Below are positions 17,735 through 26,845 of a DNA stretch of 64,000 nucleotides, in pieces; position 1 is the stretch's first letter; every line of letters begins with the position of its first letter. The notes under the pieces were generated by a model. That model was given only the letters and a program-made list of their open reading frames with translations, searched no databases and was not told the DNA's origin. Where the stretch lies: positions 1 through 64,000 of the forward strand of contig JAGTRB010000006.1 of assembly GCA_018396865.1 (NCBI GenBank), read 5' to 3'. This stretch comes from Candidatus Bathyarchaeota archaeon (GTDB taxonomy: Archaea; Thermoproteota; Bathyarchaeia; TCS64). Made by a program: the position numbers and the translations under genes.

Positions 17735-18910
17735 GTGGCTTTGGGTGCTGCTTTGAGGATAACTAAGGTTGAGATCATCCCGGTTGATGTGCCCAGGAGC
17801 AGGGTGTTATCACTATCCCATTATGGGAGGCTTGGGGAGGGGAGGCCAGTGGAGTTCGTCTTGACCAGGATCCACACGGATGAGGGGATAACTGGCCTCG
17901 GTGAGTGCCCACCGCTCCCTCCCCTGTCCCCGGAGTCCCAGCCGGTGATAGTGGAGGTCCTCAGGAACTGGATAGTTCCGAACATCTTGGGGCTGGATCC
18001 CTTCGACCTGATGGAGATATGGCGTAGGATGGACCATTATGCTCCCACATATCCCATGGCCAAGGCTGCTGTGGACATGGCTCTATGGGATATCATAGGA
18101 AAGAGTCTGGGGCTCCCCCTATACAGGCTTCTAGGTGGGGGAAAGCCAGTTAGGATCCCCCTGGTTGGGCTTATAGGGTTGGGATCCCCTGATGAGGTTG
18201 TTAAGGATGCCGAGAGATATGTCTCAGAGGGTTATAGAGGGCTGAGGCTGAAGATAGGGCCTGGAAGGGATGTGGAGTGCGTCAGGGCCTTAAGGGAGGC
18301 CTTCGGAGGAGAAGTCGACATAAGGGTGGATTGCAACCAGGCCTACTCGAAGGCCGGTGCGGTCAGAGTTATAAGGGCTCTTGAGAGGTTTGAGGTCGAG
18401 CTGGTCGAGCAGCCAACCCCCTGGTGGGACTTCAAGACCCTAGCCGAGGTCGCCAAGAGGGTTGACACGCCCATAATGCCCCATGAGTCGATCTACCTCA
18501 TCTCGGATGTTAAGGCCCTCCTAGAGATGGAAGCGATAGGGGTTTTAGGCTTGAAGACCTACAGGCCAGGGGGAGGCGTGACCAGCGCGAGGAGGCTGCT
18601 GGAGGCGGCTAGGGTGCTTAACCTCCCCTGCCTCATGCATGATGATGTTGAGCTGGGGATCTCCCTCGCGGCGGCAGCCCACATCATCTCGGCCTATAGC
18701 GGGGTTATAACCCACCGCTGCGAGCTCTCAGGATATCCTGAATGGCTGGAGGATGATGTGGTCACCAGCCCCATGAGGTTCACCGATGGCCATGCAGAGG
18801 TTCCAGACGGGCCAGGCCTAGGAGTCGAACTCGACCCAGAGAAGGTTAGGAGGTACTCTAAGAAGGGGATAGTAGAGCTCCCCCAGGGGGGAGGGTTAAA
18901 AACCCTATAG
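17735..18910 (+). CDS. Enolase-superfamily enzyme (mandelate racemase/muconate lactonizing type)
   Basis: 391 residues. The capping domain is followed by a (beta/alpha)7 barrel with RLKIG (Lys173, the KxK position), DCNQAYS (Asp199), LVEQPTPWW (Glu225), PHES (Glu251) and LKTYRPGG (Lys274). Two catalytic lysines on opposite sides and three acidic metal ligands define the MLE subgroup, whose members are cycloisomerases, racemases (dipeptide epimerases) or acid-sugar dehydratases. The first lysine of KxK is Arg here. Substrate unknown. It faces a convergent creatininase-family gene. A TTG or GTG start just inside 17735 is possible. Confidence 0.82.
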   Translation: MALGAALRITKVEIIPVDVPRSRVLSLSHYGRLGEGRPVEFVLTRIHTDEGITGLGECPPLPPLSPESQPVIVEVLRNWIVPNILGLDPFDLMEIWRRMDHYAPTYPMAKAAVDMALWDIIGKSLGLPLYRLLGGGKPVRIPLVGLIGLGSPDEVVKDAERYVSEGYRGLRLKIGPGRDVECVRALREAFGGEVDIRVDCNQAYSKAGAVRVIRALERFEVELVEQPTPWWDFKTLAEVAKRVDTPIMPHESIYLISDVKALLEMEAIGVLGLKTYRPGGGVTSARRLLEAARVLNLPCLMHDDVELGISLAAAAHIISAYSGVITHRCELSGYPEWLEDDVVTSPMRFTDGHAEVPDGPGLGVELDPEKVRRYSKKGIVELPQGGGLKTL

Positions 18911-18949
18911 GGGTCTTATCCTCCTTTTCAGCTCATCCTCTTTCCGAGT

Positions 18950-19708
18950 TCACTCCAGCTTCATATCCTCCTTTAAGGCCTTGACGATGCGCTCCGTGAC
19001 TATGGGTATGAGCTTCTCGGCCAGCTCGGCCCTTGCGAGGGTTGGATCCCCTATCCCTCCATCTAGATACTCGTCCTCGAAGTATGCTGCTGATGGGGCC
19101 CTGGTCAGGGGGCGGGTTGGAGCCTGGAACTCGTGTCTCTGCCTCTGCCTCTTCATCTTCTCCCTGTCGACCAGGTCTGGCCTGAAGTGGAGGATCATGC
19201 TCGTCTCATAGTAGCAGGCGTGGCCGTATGGTACGCCTGGAAACCACTCCTTAACCAGGTCGGCGGCGAAGCTACTCCAGCCCACGAAGTAGACCTTAAG
19301 GCCTATCTCCCTCTCTATCATCATCTTGGCCAGCTCGATGGGGGCCATATTTCCCCCATGATAGTTGATGATCAAGAGCCTCCTCCCACCATGCTGCTTC
19401 ACGCTCCAGGCGATATCCCTGAGAACCTGGAGGTAGGTCTCCTCCCTGAGGGTTATGGTCCCAGGGAAGTGGATGTGGTGGAGGGACTGGCCGTAGACGA
19501 GGGTGGGGAGGACGACCATCCTGAGCCCCTCGGAGTGGAGGGCCAGATACTTGGTCAACTCGTCGGCCCTTATGCTGTCCGTGGAGAGGGGTAGATGGCT
19601 GGAGTGCTGCTCAATACTCGCAGTGGGTAGTACTATGAAGTCGGCCTCCTTGAAGGCCTCCCCGGCCTCCTCACGGGTCATATCCCAGAGCAGAACCTTC
19701 CTCGACAT
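18950..19708 (-). CDS. Creatininase family amidohydrolase
   Basis: 252 residues with the family metal-site motifs: LPTASIEQHSSHLPLSTD near residue 30-45, and INYHGGN with a following acidic residue near 115. The family includes creatininase, and archaeal members such as ArfB and MftE-like proteins hydrolyse cyclic amides. The exact substrate is not identifiable. No riboflavin or F420 genes are adjacent, so the ArfB role is not supported by context. Confidence 0.85.
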   Translation of the reverse strand: MSRKVLLWDMTREEAGEAFKEADFIVLPTASIEQHSSHLPLSTDSIRADELTKYLALHSEGLRMVVLPTLVYGQSLHHIHFPGTITLREETYLQVLRDIAWSVKQHGGRRLLIINYHGGNMAPIELAKMMIEREIGLKVYFVGWSSFAADLVKEWFPGVPYGHACYYETSMILHFRPDLVDREKMKRQRQRHEFQAPTRPLTRAPSAAYFEDEYLDGGIGDPTLARAELAEKLIPIVTERIVKALKEDMKLE

Positions 19709-19884
19709 ATCCCTACGAACTAGAGATTTCTATATCAACAGAAAAGACTTTGCAGGAGGGCCTAAAGCATGGAATATGTTTAGAGAGGAATCTATATTTG
19801 AATAGACGAAGTTTATAAATGGGTGCATGAGCTCAGCCTAATGGCGTTCTCATTCTAAAGGGACAGGTGGTCTCTTTGAAGGGA

Positions 19885-21054
19885 TCATCTGCGCTCTTTG
19901 ATCCTTAGGGCTGGGATCAGATTCGCTAGAAGCAGAGCAGATGAGAGGTAGAAGCAGGTGGGGATCCCGTAATCATTCATTATTGAAGACATTATTATCG
20001 GGCCTAGGACGGAGCCCAGGTCGAAGGAGGTCCTATATGTGCCTATGGCCACGCCTCTGAGGGGTTCAGAGACGGACTCGCCGGCTATGACCGGGCTGAC
20101 GATCCAGATCGCCCCGGTGGTGATCCCTAAGAGGAACATGAGGATGGCCAAGGGGAGGAATGAGGAGGCCATGTTCAAGGCTAATGCTAGGAGGGATGAG
20201 GCTGCTAGGCCAAAGATTAGGATAGGTCGTCTGCCTATCTTATCCGAGACAGTCCCCATGATGGGGACCGAGACCACGTGGCCTATGGACCTCATCCCCA
20301 TCAGGAGGCCTACCTCGGTCAGGGAGAGGCCTACGCCCTCATTGGCGTGGATCGGGAAGACAGTGAAGAGGACCCCCTGGGTCAATATGAACTCTGAGAA
20401 GATGACGCAGCAGGCGATCAGGAGATTCCCGCTGCCCAGCACCTCCCTCATCGATGATAATGATATGGGTGGGGCCTCAGAAGCCCTGGATCGGGCTCTG
20501 AGGCCCGATAGAGGAATCAGCATGAGCAGAGCTCCAACAACGATCAATGAGGATAGTAAGAAGCTTGACCTGAAGCCCAGTATGGAGATGGTGTATCCGC
20601 TCATCATGGACCCCACGATGCTGCCGAGGAACTCTATGCCTTGAAAGAGGCCCATGGCCCCTCCCCTATGCTCAGCTCCGGAGACATTGATGACATAGGT
20701 CATGGCCACCCCGAAGAAGAAGGGGGGGCCCAGCCCGGATAGGATGCGGGCTAGGATGAGCTGGATCGGGGTGGATACAAAGGAGCAGAGGAGGTTGCCG
20801 AGGGCTATGAGAAGGAGGCCGAAGACCATAAGCCTATAGTATCCAACCCTGAGGAGTATGAAGCCACTTGGGATCTCCAAGAAGACCCTGCTTATCCAGT
20901 AGCCGGCCACCGCCAGGCCTATATAGAGCCCTGAGGCCCCGAGGCTCTTAGAGAAGATGGAGAGCAGCGGGTTGACGAGGCTTGAGCCTACCATGGTCAG
21001 GAGGCCCACAGCACAAAGCAGGATATAGGGCGTCCTGAACTCTCTAGATGACAT
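19885..21054 (-). CDS. MFS transporter
   Basis: 389 residues with 12 predicted transmembrane segments. The MFS motif A occurs between segments in the second half (GTVSDKIGRRPIL), and ARILSGLGPPFFFG resembles motif C/antiporter signatures. A small-molecule exporter or uptake carrier; substrate unknown. One of four MFS carriers in the window, all on the minus strand. Confidence 0.82.
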   Translation of the reverse strand: MSSREFRTPYILLCAVGLLTMVGSSLVNPLLSIFSKSLGASGLYIGLAVAGYWISRVFLEIPSGFILLRVGYYRLMVFGLLLIALGNLLCSFVSTPIQLILARILSGLGPPFFFGVAMTYVINVSGAEHRGGAMGLFQGIEFLGSIVGSMMSGYTISILGFRSSFLLSSLIVVGALLMLIPLSGLRARSRASEAPPISLSSMREVLGSGNLLIACCVIFSEFILTQGVLFTVFPIHANEGVGLSLTEVGLLMGMRSIGHVVSVPIMGTVSDKIGRRPILIFGLAASSLLALALNMASSFLPLAILMFLLGITTGAIWIVSPVIAGESVSEPLRGVAIGTYRTSFDLGSVLGPIIMSSIMNDYGIPTCFYLSSALLLANLIPALRIKERR

Positions 21055-21157
21055 CCGACAAAGGTCAATGTTCGGGATTTAAACCTTATCAGGCTTAAAT
21101 TAAAGCTATAAAAATAACCCTCATACTCTAAATATCGTAAATTTTCCGATCATTAAA

Positions 21158-22144
21158 TTAAATCATTTTATCTTTTTGTTCTGGTACAAGGTTTGGAGGT
21201 GTTTTTCCTTCAAGAACCGCCCTAACATTTTCTATACACATTAAAGCCATAGCTCTCCTAGTCTCAGCAGTATATGATCCTATGTGGGGTGTAAGAACCA
21301 CATTATCCATATTTATAAGTTCACTATTCCTTTGAAGGGGTTCTTTTTCAAATACATCTAATCCCGCCCCGGCTATCCACCCCTCTTTTAAGGCTTTGCA
21401 CAGGGCCCCCTCATCTATTACCTGTCCCCTTGAAGTGTTTATTATATAACTTGTTGGCTTCATCATCTTAAACTCCCTCTCCCCTATAAATCCCCTCGTT
21501 CTTGGAGTTAATGGGACATGCACTGATATGAAGTCGGAGTTTCTCAAGAGGGCCTCAAGGTCTGCATATTTGACCCCTAGATGCTCCTCGGCCTCCCTTT
21601 TTGGCTCGACATCATAGTATATGATCTTCATGTTGAAGGCCCTGGCCCTGGCAGCCACCTCATAGCCTATGCGTCCTAGGCCTATTATCCCCAAGATCCT
21701 CCCGTTGAGGTCCCTCCCCATCTGAAGCCGCTCCCTATCAGGCCTCCACCACTCCTCCCTAGTGTACCTATCCGCCCTTATCAGCCCCCTTGATAAGCAG
21801 AGCATGAGGCCTATGGTGAGCTCGGCGACCGCGGAGGATAGGACCCCAGGCGTGTGGGTCACATAGATCCCCCTCCTTGTGCAGGCCTCTACATCCACCG
21901 TGTCGTAGCCAACACCATACCTCGCGACGATCCTGAGCCTTGGAGCCTGGTCAAGGAGCCAATCACCCACAGGCTCAAGGCCCAACACCATCGCCTCGGC
22001 CTCCCCGACCTCCACCGGAACCACCTCGCCCATTCTGAAAGTTCTAAAAGAGACATCGGCCATACCTCCTAACATCTCCTCGAAGAGCCCCGGGTTGTCA
22101 GCCCCCACCCCAGGAGATACCAAGACCAAGGGCTTAAACCTCAA
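21158..22144 (-). CDS. D-isomer-specific 2-hydroxyacid dehydrogenase
   Basis: The frame is open to 22240, but TTG at 22144 has GGTGGGG just before it and a TATA-like tatatatt about 30 bases upstream, and gives the expected start RFKPLVLVSPG. Seen in order are the N-terminal flavodoxin-like part, the Rossmann fold with GIIGLGRIGYEVA, the catalytic Arg in INTSRGQVID, Glu in the DVFEKEP region and His in TPHIGSYT. NAD(P)-dependent reduction of 2-oxo acids (glyoxylate, hydroxypyruvate or phosphoglycerate class). No ACT or SerA C-terminal domain, so glyoxylate/hydroxypyruvate reductase-like is more likely than SerA. Confidence 0.85.
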   Translation of the reverse strand: MRFKPLVLVSPGVGADNPGLFEEMLGGMADVSFRTFRMGEVVPVEVGEAEAMVLGLEPVGDWLLDQAPRLRIVARYGVGYDTVDVEACTRRGIYVTHTPGVLSSAVAELTIGLMLCLSRGLIRADRYTREEWWRPDRERLQMGRDLNGRILGIIGLGRIGYEVAARARAFNMKIIYYDVEPKREAEEHLGVKYADLEALLRNSDFISVHVPLTPRTRGFIGEREFKMMKPTSYIINTSRGQVIDEGALCKALKEGWIAGAGLDVFEKEPLQRNSELINMDNVVLTPHIGSYTAETRRAMALMCIENVRAVLEGKTPPNLVPEQKDKMI

Positions 22145-22363
22145 AGTATAAACCCCACCAGTAGTAGTGAAGAAGCCAATATATAGAATTGAGGATAGGC
22201 TGATTCTAGAACCCCAGATAATCTCAAAACTTTCACGCACTGATTTTTCACGATCTCAGCCTCATAGCAACCTAAGCGATATGTTTATGTATGCATATCA
22301 TCGATCATCCTCAGAGCCTCAGCCTGGGTATAGGGAGGCTTCTGGAGCAGGTGAGCCGGATCT

Positions 22364-23287
22364 TTGGATGATTCGATAATTAGGGATGGGTGGGGGCGCC
22401 CCGTCAACAACCTGCGGATATCCCTAACCCAGAGGTGCAACTTCAGCTGCTTCTTCTGCCACAGGGAGGGGGAGGATGATGCGGATGGTGAGGCAACCTT
22501 AGAGGAGGTGGAGAGGATCGCAGCCATAGCATCCAAACTTGGGATAAGGAGGTTCAAGTTGACAGGTGGGGAGCCCCTGATGAGGGGGGACATCCTCGAG
22601 CTTGTAGAGAGAGTATCCAGAATCGGTGAGGAGGTCTCGATGACCACAAACGGCTCCCTCCTGGCGGATAAGGCCTCGGAGTTGAAGGAAAGGGGGCTAA
22701 GGAGGGTGAACATAAGCCTCCACTCCCTCAGGAGGAGGACCTTCCAATGGATAACTGGACGCGATGCCCTGAGGGAGGTGGAGGAGGGGGTTGAGGCGTC
22801 AGTTGAGGCTGGCCTCAACCCGGTCAAGCTGAACATGGTCGTCATGGAAGGAGTTAATACTGAGGAGATACCGGAGATGATATATTACTCCAAGAGTAAG
22901 GGCGCCATACTCCAACTCATAGAGTTCCAGCCCATACAGGATGGGGCTGCCCACTGGAATAGGTTCTACTACGACCTAAAAACCGTGGAGGAGATTCTAG
23001 ATAAAATGTCAGAGAGAATTGTTGAACGTCAGCTACACAGGAGGAGGCAGTATCACCTAAGAGGCGGGGGGGTGGTGGAGGTGGTGAGGCCCATGCATAA
23101 CACCGAGTTCTGCAGATACTGTACGAGGATGAGGGTGACCTCGGACGGGAGGCTGAAGCCATGCCTCATGAGGAACGACAACCTCGTGGAACTCGCCTCC
23201 CTGATGAGAACTGGAGCCTCTGATGAGATGCTCATAAAGGCCTTCAAAGAGGCGGTGGCCAGGAGAGAGCCCTACTGGAGGGATTAG
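22364..23287 (+). CDS. moaA: GTP 3',8-cyclase MoaA
   Basis: TTG start 8 bases after an AGGTGAG site. Radical SAM enzyme with Cys25/29/32 (CNFSCFFC) for the SAM-binding cluster. The second cluster has the MoaA-specific C-terminal cysteines (FCRYCTRMRV and LKPCL). GGEPL and the MTTNGS segment are present. It makes 3',8-cyclo-GTP, the first step of molybdopterin synthesis. The protein ends YWRD rather than the bacterial GG. First gene of a six-gene cofactor operon. Confidence 0.93.
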   Translation: MDDSIIRDGWGRPVNNLRISLTQRCNFSCFFCHREGEDDADGEATLEEVERIAAIASKLGIRRFKLTGGEPLMRGDILELVERVSRIGEEVSMTTNGSLLADKASELKERGLRRVNISLHSLRRRTFQWITGRDALREVEEGVEASVEAGLNPVKLNMVVMEGVNTEEIPEMIYYSKSKGAILQLIEFQPIQDGAAHWNRFYYDLKTVEEILDKMSERIVERQLHRRRQYHLRGGGVVEVVRPMHNTEFCRYCTRMRVTSDGRLKPCLMRNDNLVELASLMRTGASDEMLIKAFKEAVARREPYWRD

Positions 23288-23288
23288 G

Positions 23289-23531
23289 TTGAAGATAAGG
23301 ATCAAATACTACGCCTCACTGAGGGAACTCGTCGGCACCCCATCGGAGGAGCTCAACCTAGAGGATGGGTCAAAGATAGAAGACCTGATGAGGAAGATCA
23401 TGGAGATCCACAAGCCACTGAAAGAGGTGAAGAGGATCCTCATAGCGGTGAACGAGGATTATGTGGAGATGAATGAAAACCTGAGGGACGGCGACCTAGT
23501 CGCCCTCTTCCCGCCTGTGAGCGGTGGTTGA
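23289..23531 (+). CDS. moaD: Molybdopterin synthase small subunit MoaD
   Basis: An 80-residue beta-grasp, ubiquitin-like protein (KIRIKYYASLRELVG at the start, LFPPVSGG at the end). The terminal Gly-Gly becomes a thiocarboxylate that donates sulfur to precursor Z. TTG start one base after the moaA stop, with moaE overlapping its 3' end by 8 bases, so translation is coupled. No MoeB/ThiF-type activating enzyme is encoded in the window. Confidence 0.93.
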   Translation: MKIRIKYYASLRELVGTPSEELNLEDGSKIEDLMRKIMEIHKPLKEVKRILIAVNEDYVEMNENLRDGDLVALFPPVSGG

Positions 23532-23952
23532 GATGATAGAGATCAAGAGGGAGGACTTCTCTATAGATGAGGCTTTAGGTAGGCTGCTTAAACCTGGTAT
23601 TGGGGCTGTGGTCATCTTCCTAGGGGTTGTCAGGGGCGAGTCTAGGGGGAGGGGCGTTGATGGGGTGGATATAGAGGTTTATAATGAGATGGCGGTGAGG
23701 CAGCTTGAGGCCATTAGGAGGGAGGCCCTGGAGAGGTTTGGGGTGGATGAGGTTCTCATAATCCACAGGTTTGGAAGCCTCAAGGCGATGGAGAGGATCA
23801 TGATGATAGCCGTCGGGGCGGCCCACAGGGCTGAGGCCTTCGAGGCCTGCAGGTACATCATAGAGAGTATCAAGAGGAGGGTTCCCATATGGAAGAAGGA
23901 GGTCACATCGGAGGGGGATTTCTGGGTAGAGGAGACCTGGGAGGCGGGATAA
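23524..23952 (+). CDS. moaE: Molybdopterin synthase large subunit MoaE
   Basis: 142 residues with the MoaE pattern: GAVVIFLGVVRG near residue 27-38, LEAIRREALERF, IIHRFGSL, and the active-site VPIWKKEV near the C-terminus that receives the MoaD tail. It converts cyclic pyranopterin monophosphate to molybdopterin together with MoaD. Overlaps moaD by 8 bases; the next gene follows after 5 bases. Confidence 0.93.
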   Translation: MVEMIEIKREDFSIDEALGRLLKPGIGAVVIFLGVVRGESRGRGVDGVDIEVYNEMAVRQLEAIRREALERFGVDEVLIIHRFGSLKAMERIMMIAVGAAHRAEAFEACRYIIESIKRRVPIWKKEVTSEGDFWVEETWEAG

Positions 23953-23957
23953 ATCCG

Positions 23958-24389
23958 ATGAGGATGGTCGACATCTCCGCTAAGGAGGAGATCCGGCGGG
24001 TGGCGGAGGCTGTTGGGAGGATAGAGCTGAAGGGAGAGACCATCGAGGCTATAAGGAGGGGAAGGGTGGAGAAGGGGGATCCCCTCGCCGCTGCCATGGT
24101 GGCGGGGATAATGGCTGCAAAGAGGACCCCTGAACTAATACCCCTATGCCACCCGATACCGTTATCCTCCGTCGAACTAGACTTCAAAGTGGGGGAGGGG
24201 TTCATAGAGGCCAGGTGCACCGTGAAGGCCGAGTACAAGACCGGGGTTGAGATGGAGGCCCTAACGGGGGCCACCGCAGCCCTACTAACCATCTGGGACA
24301 TGGTCAAGTACCTGGAGAAGGATGAGGAAGGCCAGTATCCATCGACGAGGATCAAGGAGATCAGGGTGGTGGAGAAGAGGAAGGGTTGA
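23958..24389 (+). CDS. moaC: Cyclic pyranopterin monophosphate synthase MoaC
   Basis: The frame is open further upstream, but the ATG at 23958 just after the moaE stop gives the canonical MVDISAKEE start. Conserved LIPLCHPIPL, KAEYKTGVEMEALTG and IWDMVKYLEK segments hold the active-site His, Lys and Asp. It converts 3',8-cyclo-GTP into cyclic pyranopterin monophosphate. Confidence 0.95.
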   Translation: MRMVDISAKEEIRRVAEAVGRIELKGETIEAIRRGRVEKGDPLAAAMVAGIMAAKRTPELIPLCHPIPLSSVELDFKVGEGFIEARCTVKAEYKTGVEMEALTGATAALLTIWDMVKYLEKDEEGQYPSTRIKEIRVVEKRKG

Positions 24390-24393
24390 GGGG

Positions 24394-24891
24394 ATGGAGG
24401 AGCATAGGAGGGATCAGAGGGTCGAGGCGACCTGCGCCGTCATAGTGACGAGCGACGCCAGGAGGCCCGAGACCGATGAGACCGGTAGGGAGGCGATCAA
24501 ACTCCTTGAGGAGGCAGGCCACAGGGTAAAGACCTATATGATATTGAGAAACGAGGTGGAAGAGATCAGGGAGGCCGTATCGAAGCTCATAGAGAGGGAT
24601 GAGATACAGGTGGTCATAACCAGCGGGGGAACAGGGATAAGTAGCAGAGACAACACGATAGAGGCGGTCCAATCGATCCTAGAGAAACGGATAGATGGAT
24701 TCGGGGAGCTGTTCAGGAGGCTTAGCTATGAGGAGATAGGGGAGGCAGCCATCCTCAGCAGGGCGACGGCGGGCATAGCCAAGAGGAAGCTCATAGTCTG
24801 CCTTCCCGGTTCCAGGAGAGCTGTGGAGCTAGGGCTGAGGAGGATAGTCATCCCAGCCTTGGGCCATATCCTATGGGAGGCGAACAGGTGA
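24394..24891 (+). CDS. moaB: Molybdopterin adenylyltransferase MoaB/MogA type
   Basis: ATG at 24394, 4 bases after the moaC stop. A Rossmann-like MPT-binding fold with VIVTSDARRPETDETG, the TSGGTGISSRDNT signature (residues about 86-98) and the final LPGSRRAVELGL. Archaeal MoaB adenylates molybdopterin before metal insertion, the role of MogA in bacteria. The next gene starts 5 bases downstream. Confidence 0.92.
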   Translation: MEEHRRDQRVEATCAVIVTSDARRPETDETGREAIKLLEEAGHRVKTYMILRNEVEEIREAVSKLIERDEIQVVITSGGTGISSRDNTIEAVQSILEKRIDGFGELFRRLSYEEIGEAAILSRATAGIAKRKLIVCLPGSRRAVELGLRRIVIPALGHILWEANR

Positions 24892-24896
24892 GAGTG

Positions 24897-26105
24897 ATGA
24901 GGCCCTTCAAACGCCTAATTTCGAGGGAGGAGGCCCTAGCCATAATATCGGCCAATGTCAGACGCGTCGATAGGGTTGAGAGGATCCCCATAGAGGCCTC
25001 GGAGGGGAGGGTTCTAGCGGAGGACATTATAGCCGACTTCAATGTGCCACCCTTCAGCAGGGCCGCGATGGATGGATACGCCGTCAGGGCGGAGGACACA
25101 TACGGAGCCTCCACATACACCCCGAAGAGGCTGAGGCTGATTGGAAGGCAGAATGCCGGGGAGTGGTTTGAGGGTGAGGTGGGCAAGGGAGAGTGTCTAG
25201 AGGTGGCAACTGGAAGCCCCGTACCGAGAGGCAGCGACGCCGTGGTTCCGATGGAATACATAGTGCTGGAAGGTGGCGTAGTGGAGGTGAGGAGGCCAGT
25301 CCATCCCGGGGCCAACATCTCACCCGAGGGAGAAGACATAAAGAGGGGTGAGACGGTCATGAGGCTAGGGGAGGTCCTAACCCCTGGAAAGGTGGGAGCC
25401 CTTGCAGCCCTGGGAAGAGGCTCAGTGCTGGTCTACTCAAAGCCCTCCGTCGCGGTCATCCCGACGGGCTCGGAGGTGAGACCACTCGGCAGCCCGCTGG
25501 AGAGGGGACAGGTCTATGACACCAACTCCTACACCCTCTCAGCCCTCATATCAGCCCACGGATGCATCCCCAAAAGATTCCAAGTGATCCCAGACGAGCC
25601 TGAAGCCATAAGAGCAGCTCTCAGGATGGGGCTGAGTCAAGACCTGATCGTCTTCACGGGCGGGAGTTCCGTAGGAGCCCGAGATCTCCTGGTGGACGCC
25701 GTGGAGGAGGTGGGGAGAGTTCTATTCCACGGAGTCCAGGTGAAGCCGGGAAAGCCAACCCTCTTCGGAATTGTAGAGGATAAGCCAGTCTTCGGGATGC
25801 CGGGATACCCAACCTCATGCCTAAGCAACGCCTACATATTCCTCATCCCAGCCCTCAGAACCCTCGCAGGGCTACCACCATATAAGCCGAGAATGGTGGA
25901 GGGGAGGATGGCTGAGAGGGTTGTCGCATCCACTGGCAGGGAGCAGTTCCTAACAGTTAGGGTCAGGGATGGGCTGGTATACCCAGCCTTCAAGGAGTCT
26001 GGAGCCATCACGAGCATGGCTCACGCCGACGGATACATAATAATCCCGATAAACGCCGATGTCATAGAGGAGGGCGAGGAGGTAATGGTCACCCTACTAG
26101 AATAG
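24897..26105 (+). CDS. moeA: Molybdopterin molybdenumtransferase MoeA
   Basis: The open frame begins at 24873, but ATG 24897 has AGGTGAG immediately upstream and follows the moaB stop. MoeA domains appear in order: FSRAAMDGYAVRAED, the ATGSPVPRGSDAVVPME segment, HPGANISPEGED, then the MoaB-like domain (IPTGSEV, YDTNSYTL, FTGGSSVGARD, KPGKPTLFG, GMPGYPTS) and the C-terminal barrel. It inserts molybdate or tungstate into adenylated molybdopterin. It ends the operon; the metalloenzymes using the cofactor are not in the window. Confidence 0.93.
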   Translation: MRPFKRLISREEALAIISANVRRVDRVERIPIEASEGRVLAEDIIADFNVPPFSRAAMDGYAVRAEDTYGASTYTPKRLRLIGRQNAGEWFEGEVGKGECLEVATGSPVPRGSDAVVPMEYIVLEGGVVEVRRPVHPGANISPEGEDIKRGETVMRLGEVLTPGKVGALAALGRGSVLVYSKPSVAVIPTGSEVRPLGSPLERGQVYDTNSYTLSALISAHGCIPKRFQVIPDEPEAIRAALRMGLSQDLIVFTGGSSVGARDLLVDAVEEVGRVLFHGVQVKPGKPTLFGIVEDKPVFGMPGYPTSCLSNAYIFLIPALRTLAGLPPYKPRMVEGRMAERVVASTGREQFLTVRVRDGLVYPAFKESGAITSMAHADGYIIIPINADVIEEGEEVMVTLLE

Positions 26106-26169
26106 AAAAGGGGAAATACCAAACTCTGAGAATGCAGTCGCTTTATGAGACCTCCTATTTTCATAAAAT

Positions 26170-26463
26170 TCATCTTTTTAAAAGCCTGATCCCCAACGCC
26201 CTGAGCATTATGAGAAGGCCCATGATTATGGCGAGTAGAGCGATGAAGTTTATACCAAGAAGTTGTGTAAGCCCCCAAGCAACCAAAACTAGTCCAAGGA
26301 GGAGCCTTGCCATCCTCCAACCTCTAAGGGAGGAGCCGATATGAAATCCTTGTTTATACTGTGTTCGGGTAGGACCTCCCTCTGAGTGGAGGGGGAAGCC
26401 ACACTCGATGCAGAATCTCGCATCGTCGGGGTTCATCCTACCACATCGGGAGCAGTAGACCAT
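26170..26463 (-). CDS. Zinc-ribbon membrane protein
   Basis: Start taken at the Met of MVYCSRCGRMNPDDARFC, the second Met in the frame, because archaeal zinc-ribbon proteins begin this way. Four cysteines in two CxxC pairs (YCSRCG and FCIECG) form a zinc ribbon. After a short linker there are two hydrophobic segments (LLLGLVLVAWGLTQLLG and FIALLAIIMGLLIML). Small proteins of this kind are abundant in archaea and have no assigned role. Convergent with moeA. Confidence 0.7.
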   Translation of the reverse strand: MVYCSRCGRMNPDDARFCIECGFPLHSEGGPTRTQYKQGFHIGSSLRGWRMARLLLGLVLVAWGLTQLLGINFIALLAIIMGLLIMLRALGIRLLKR

Positions 26464-26687
26464 CGATCCCTCCCTCACCCAAGATGATCGAGCCGCGATT
26501 AATCTCTTACCACAGTCTAGAGATAACGACTTAAATCTAGAAAGGGTATCTTAAAAGGAATTTTTAATGGAACTTAACGGGTTAGGATATTCTCTACAGC
26601 TATATATAACAAAGTTAAGATGAAGATGAATATTAGGTTCGAAATTTTCATAAGTAACACATTAAAATAGGCCATTATTCAAAACTT

Positions 26688-26697
26688 GATTATAAAT
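26688..26697 (+). promoter_or_regulatory. TATA box upstream of the PyrI-PyrE gene
   Basis: gattataaat, with transcription expected to start near 26722. No upstream gene on this strand is close, so this is the likely promoter of the fusion gene. Confidence 0.45.
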
Positions 26698-26845
26698 CGG
26701 GAACGGCCGTAGCCTCATGCAAGGCATTGACGTTATAGGTAGTTAGAGAACTCTCAGGATGTTAGGTATCTGCGATGGTGTAGGCTTGATAGCTCATCAT
26801 CTCCATAAGATTTTTCTTGCTCCTTGGTGCCTTTCAACCGGGGCT

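Noticed and set aside
18950-19708. Riboflavin/F420 pathway amidohydrolase ArfB
   Set aside because: Family match to creatininase only; no riboflavin or F420 genes in the neighbourhood.
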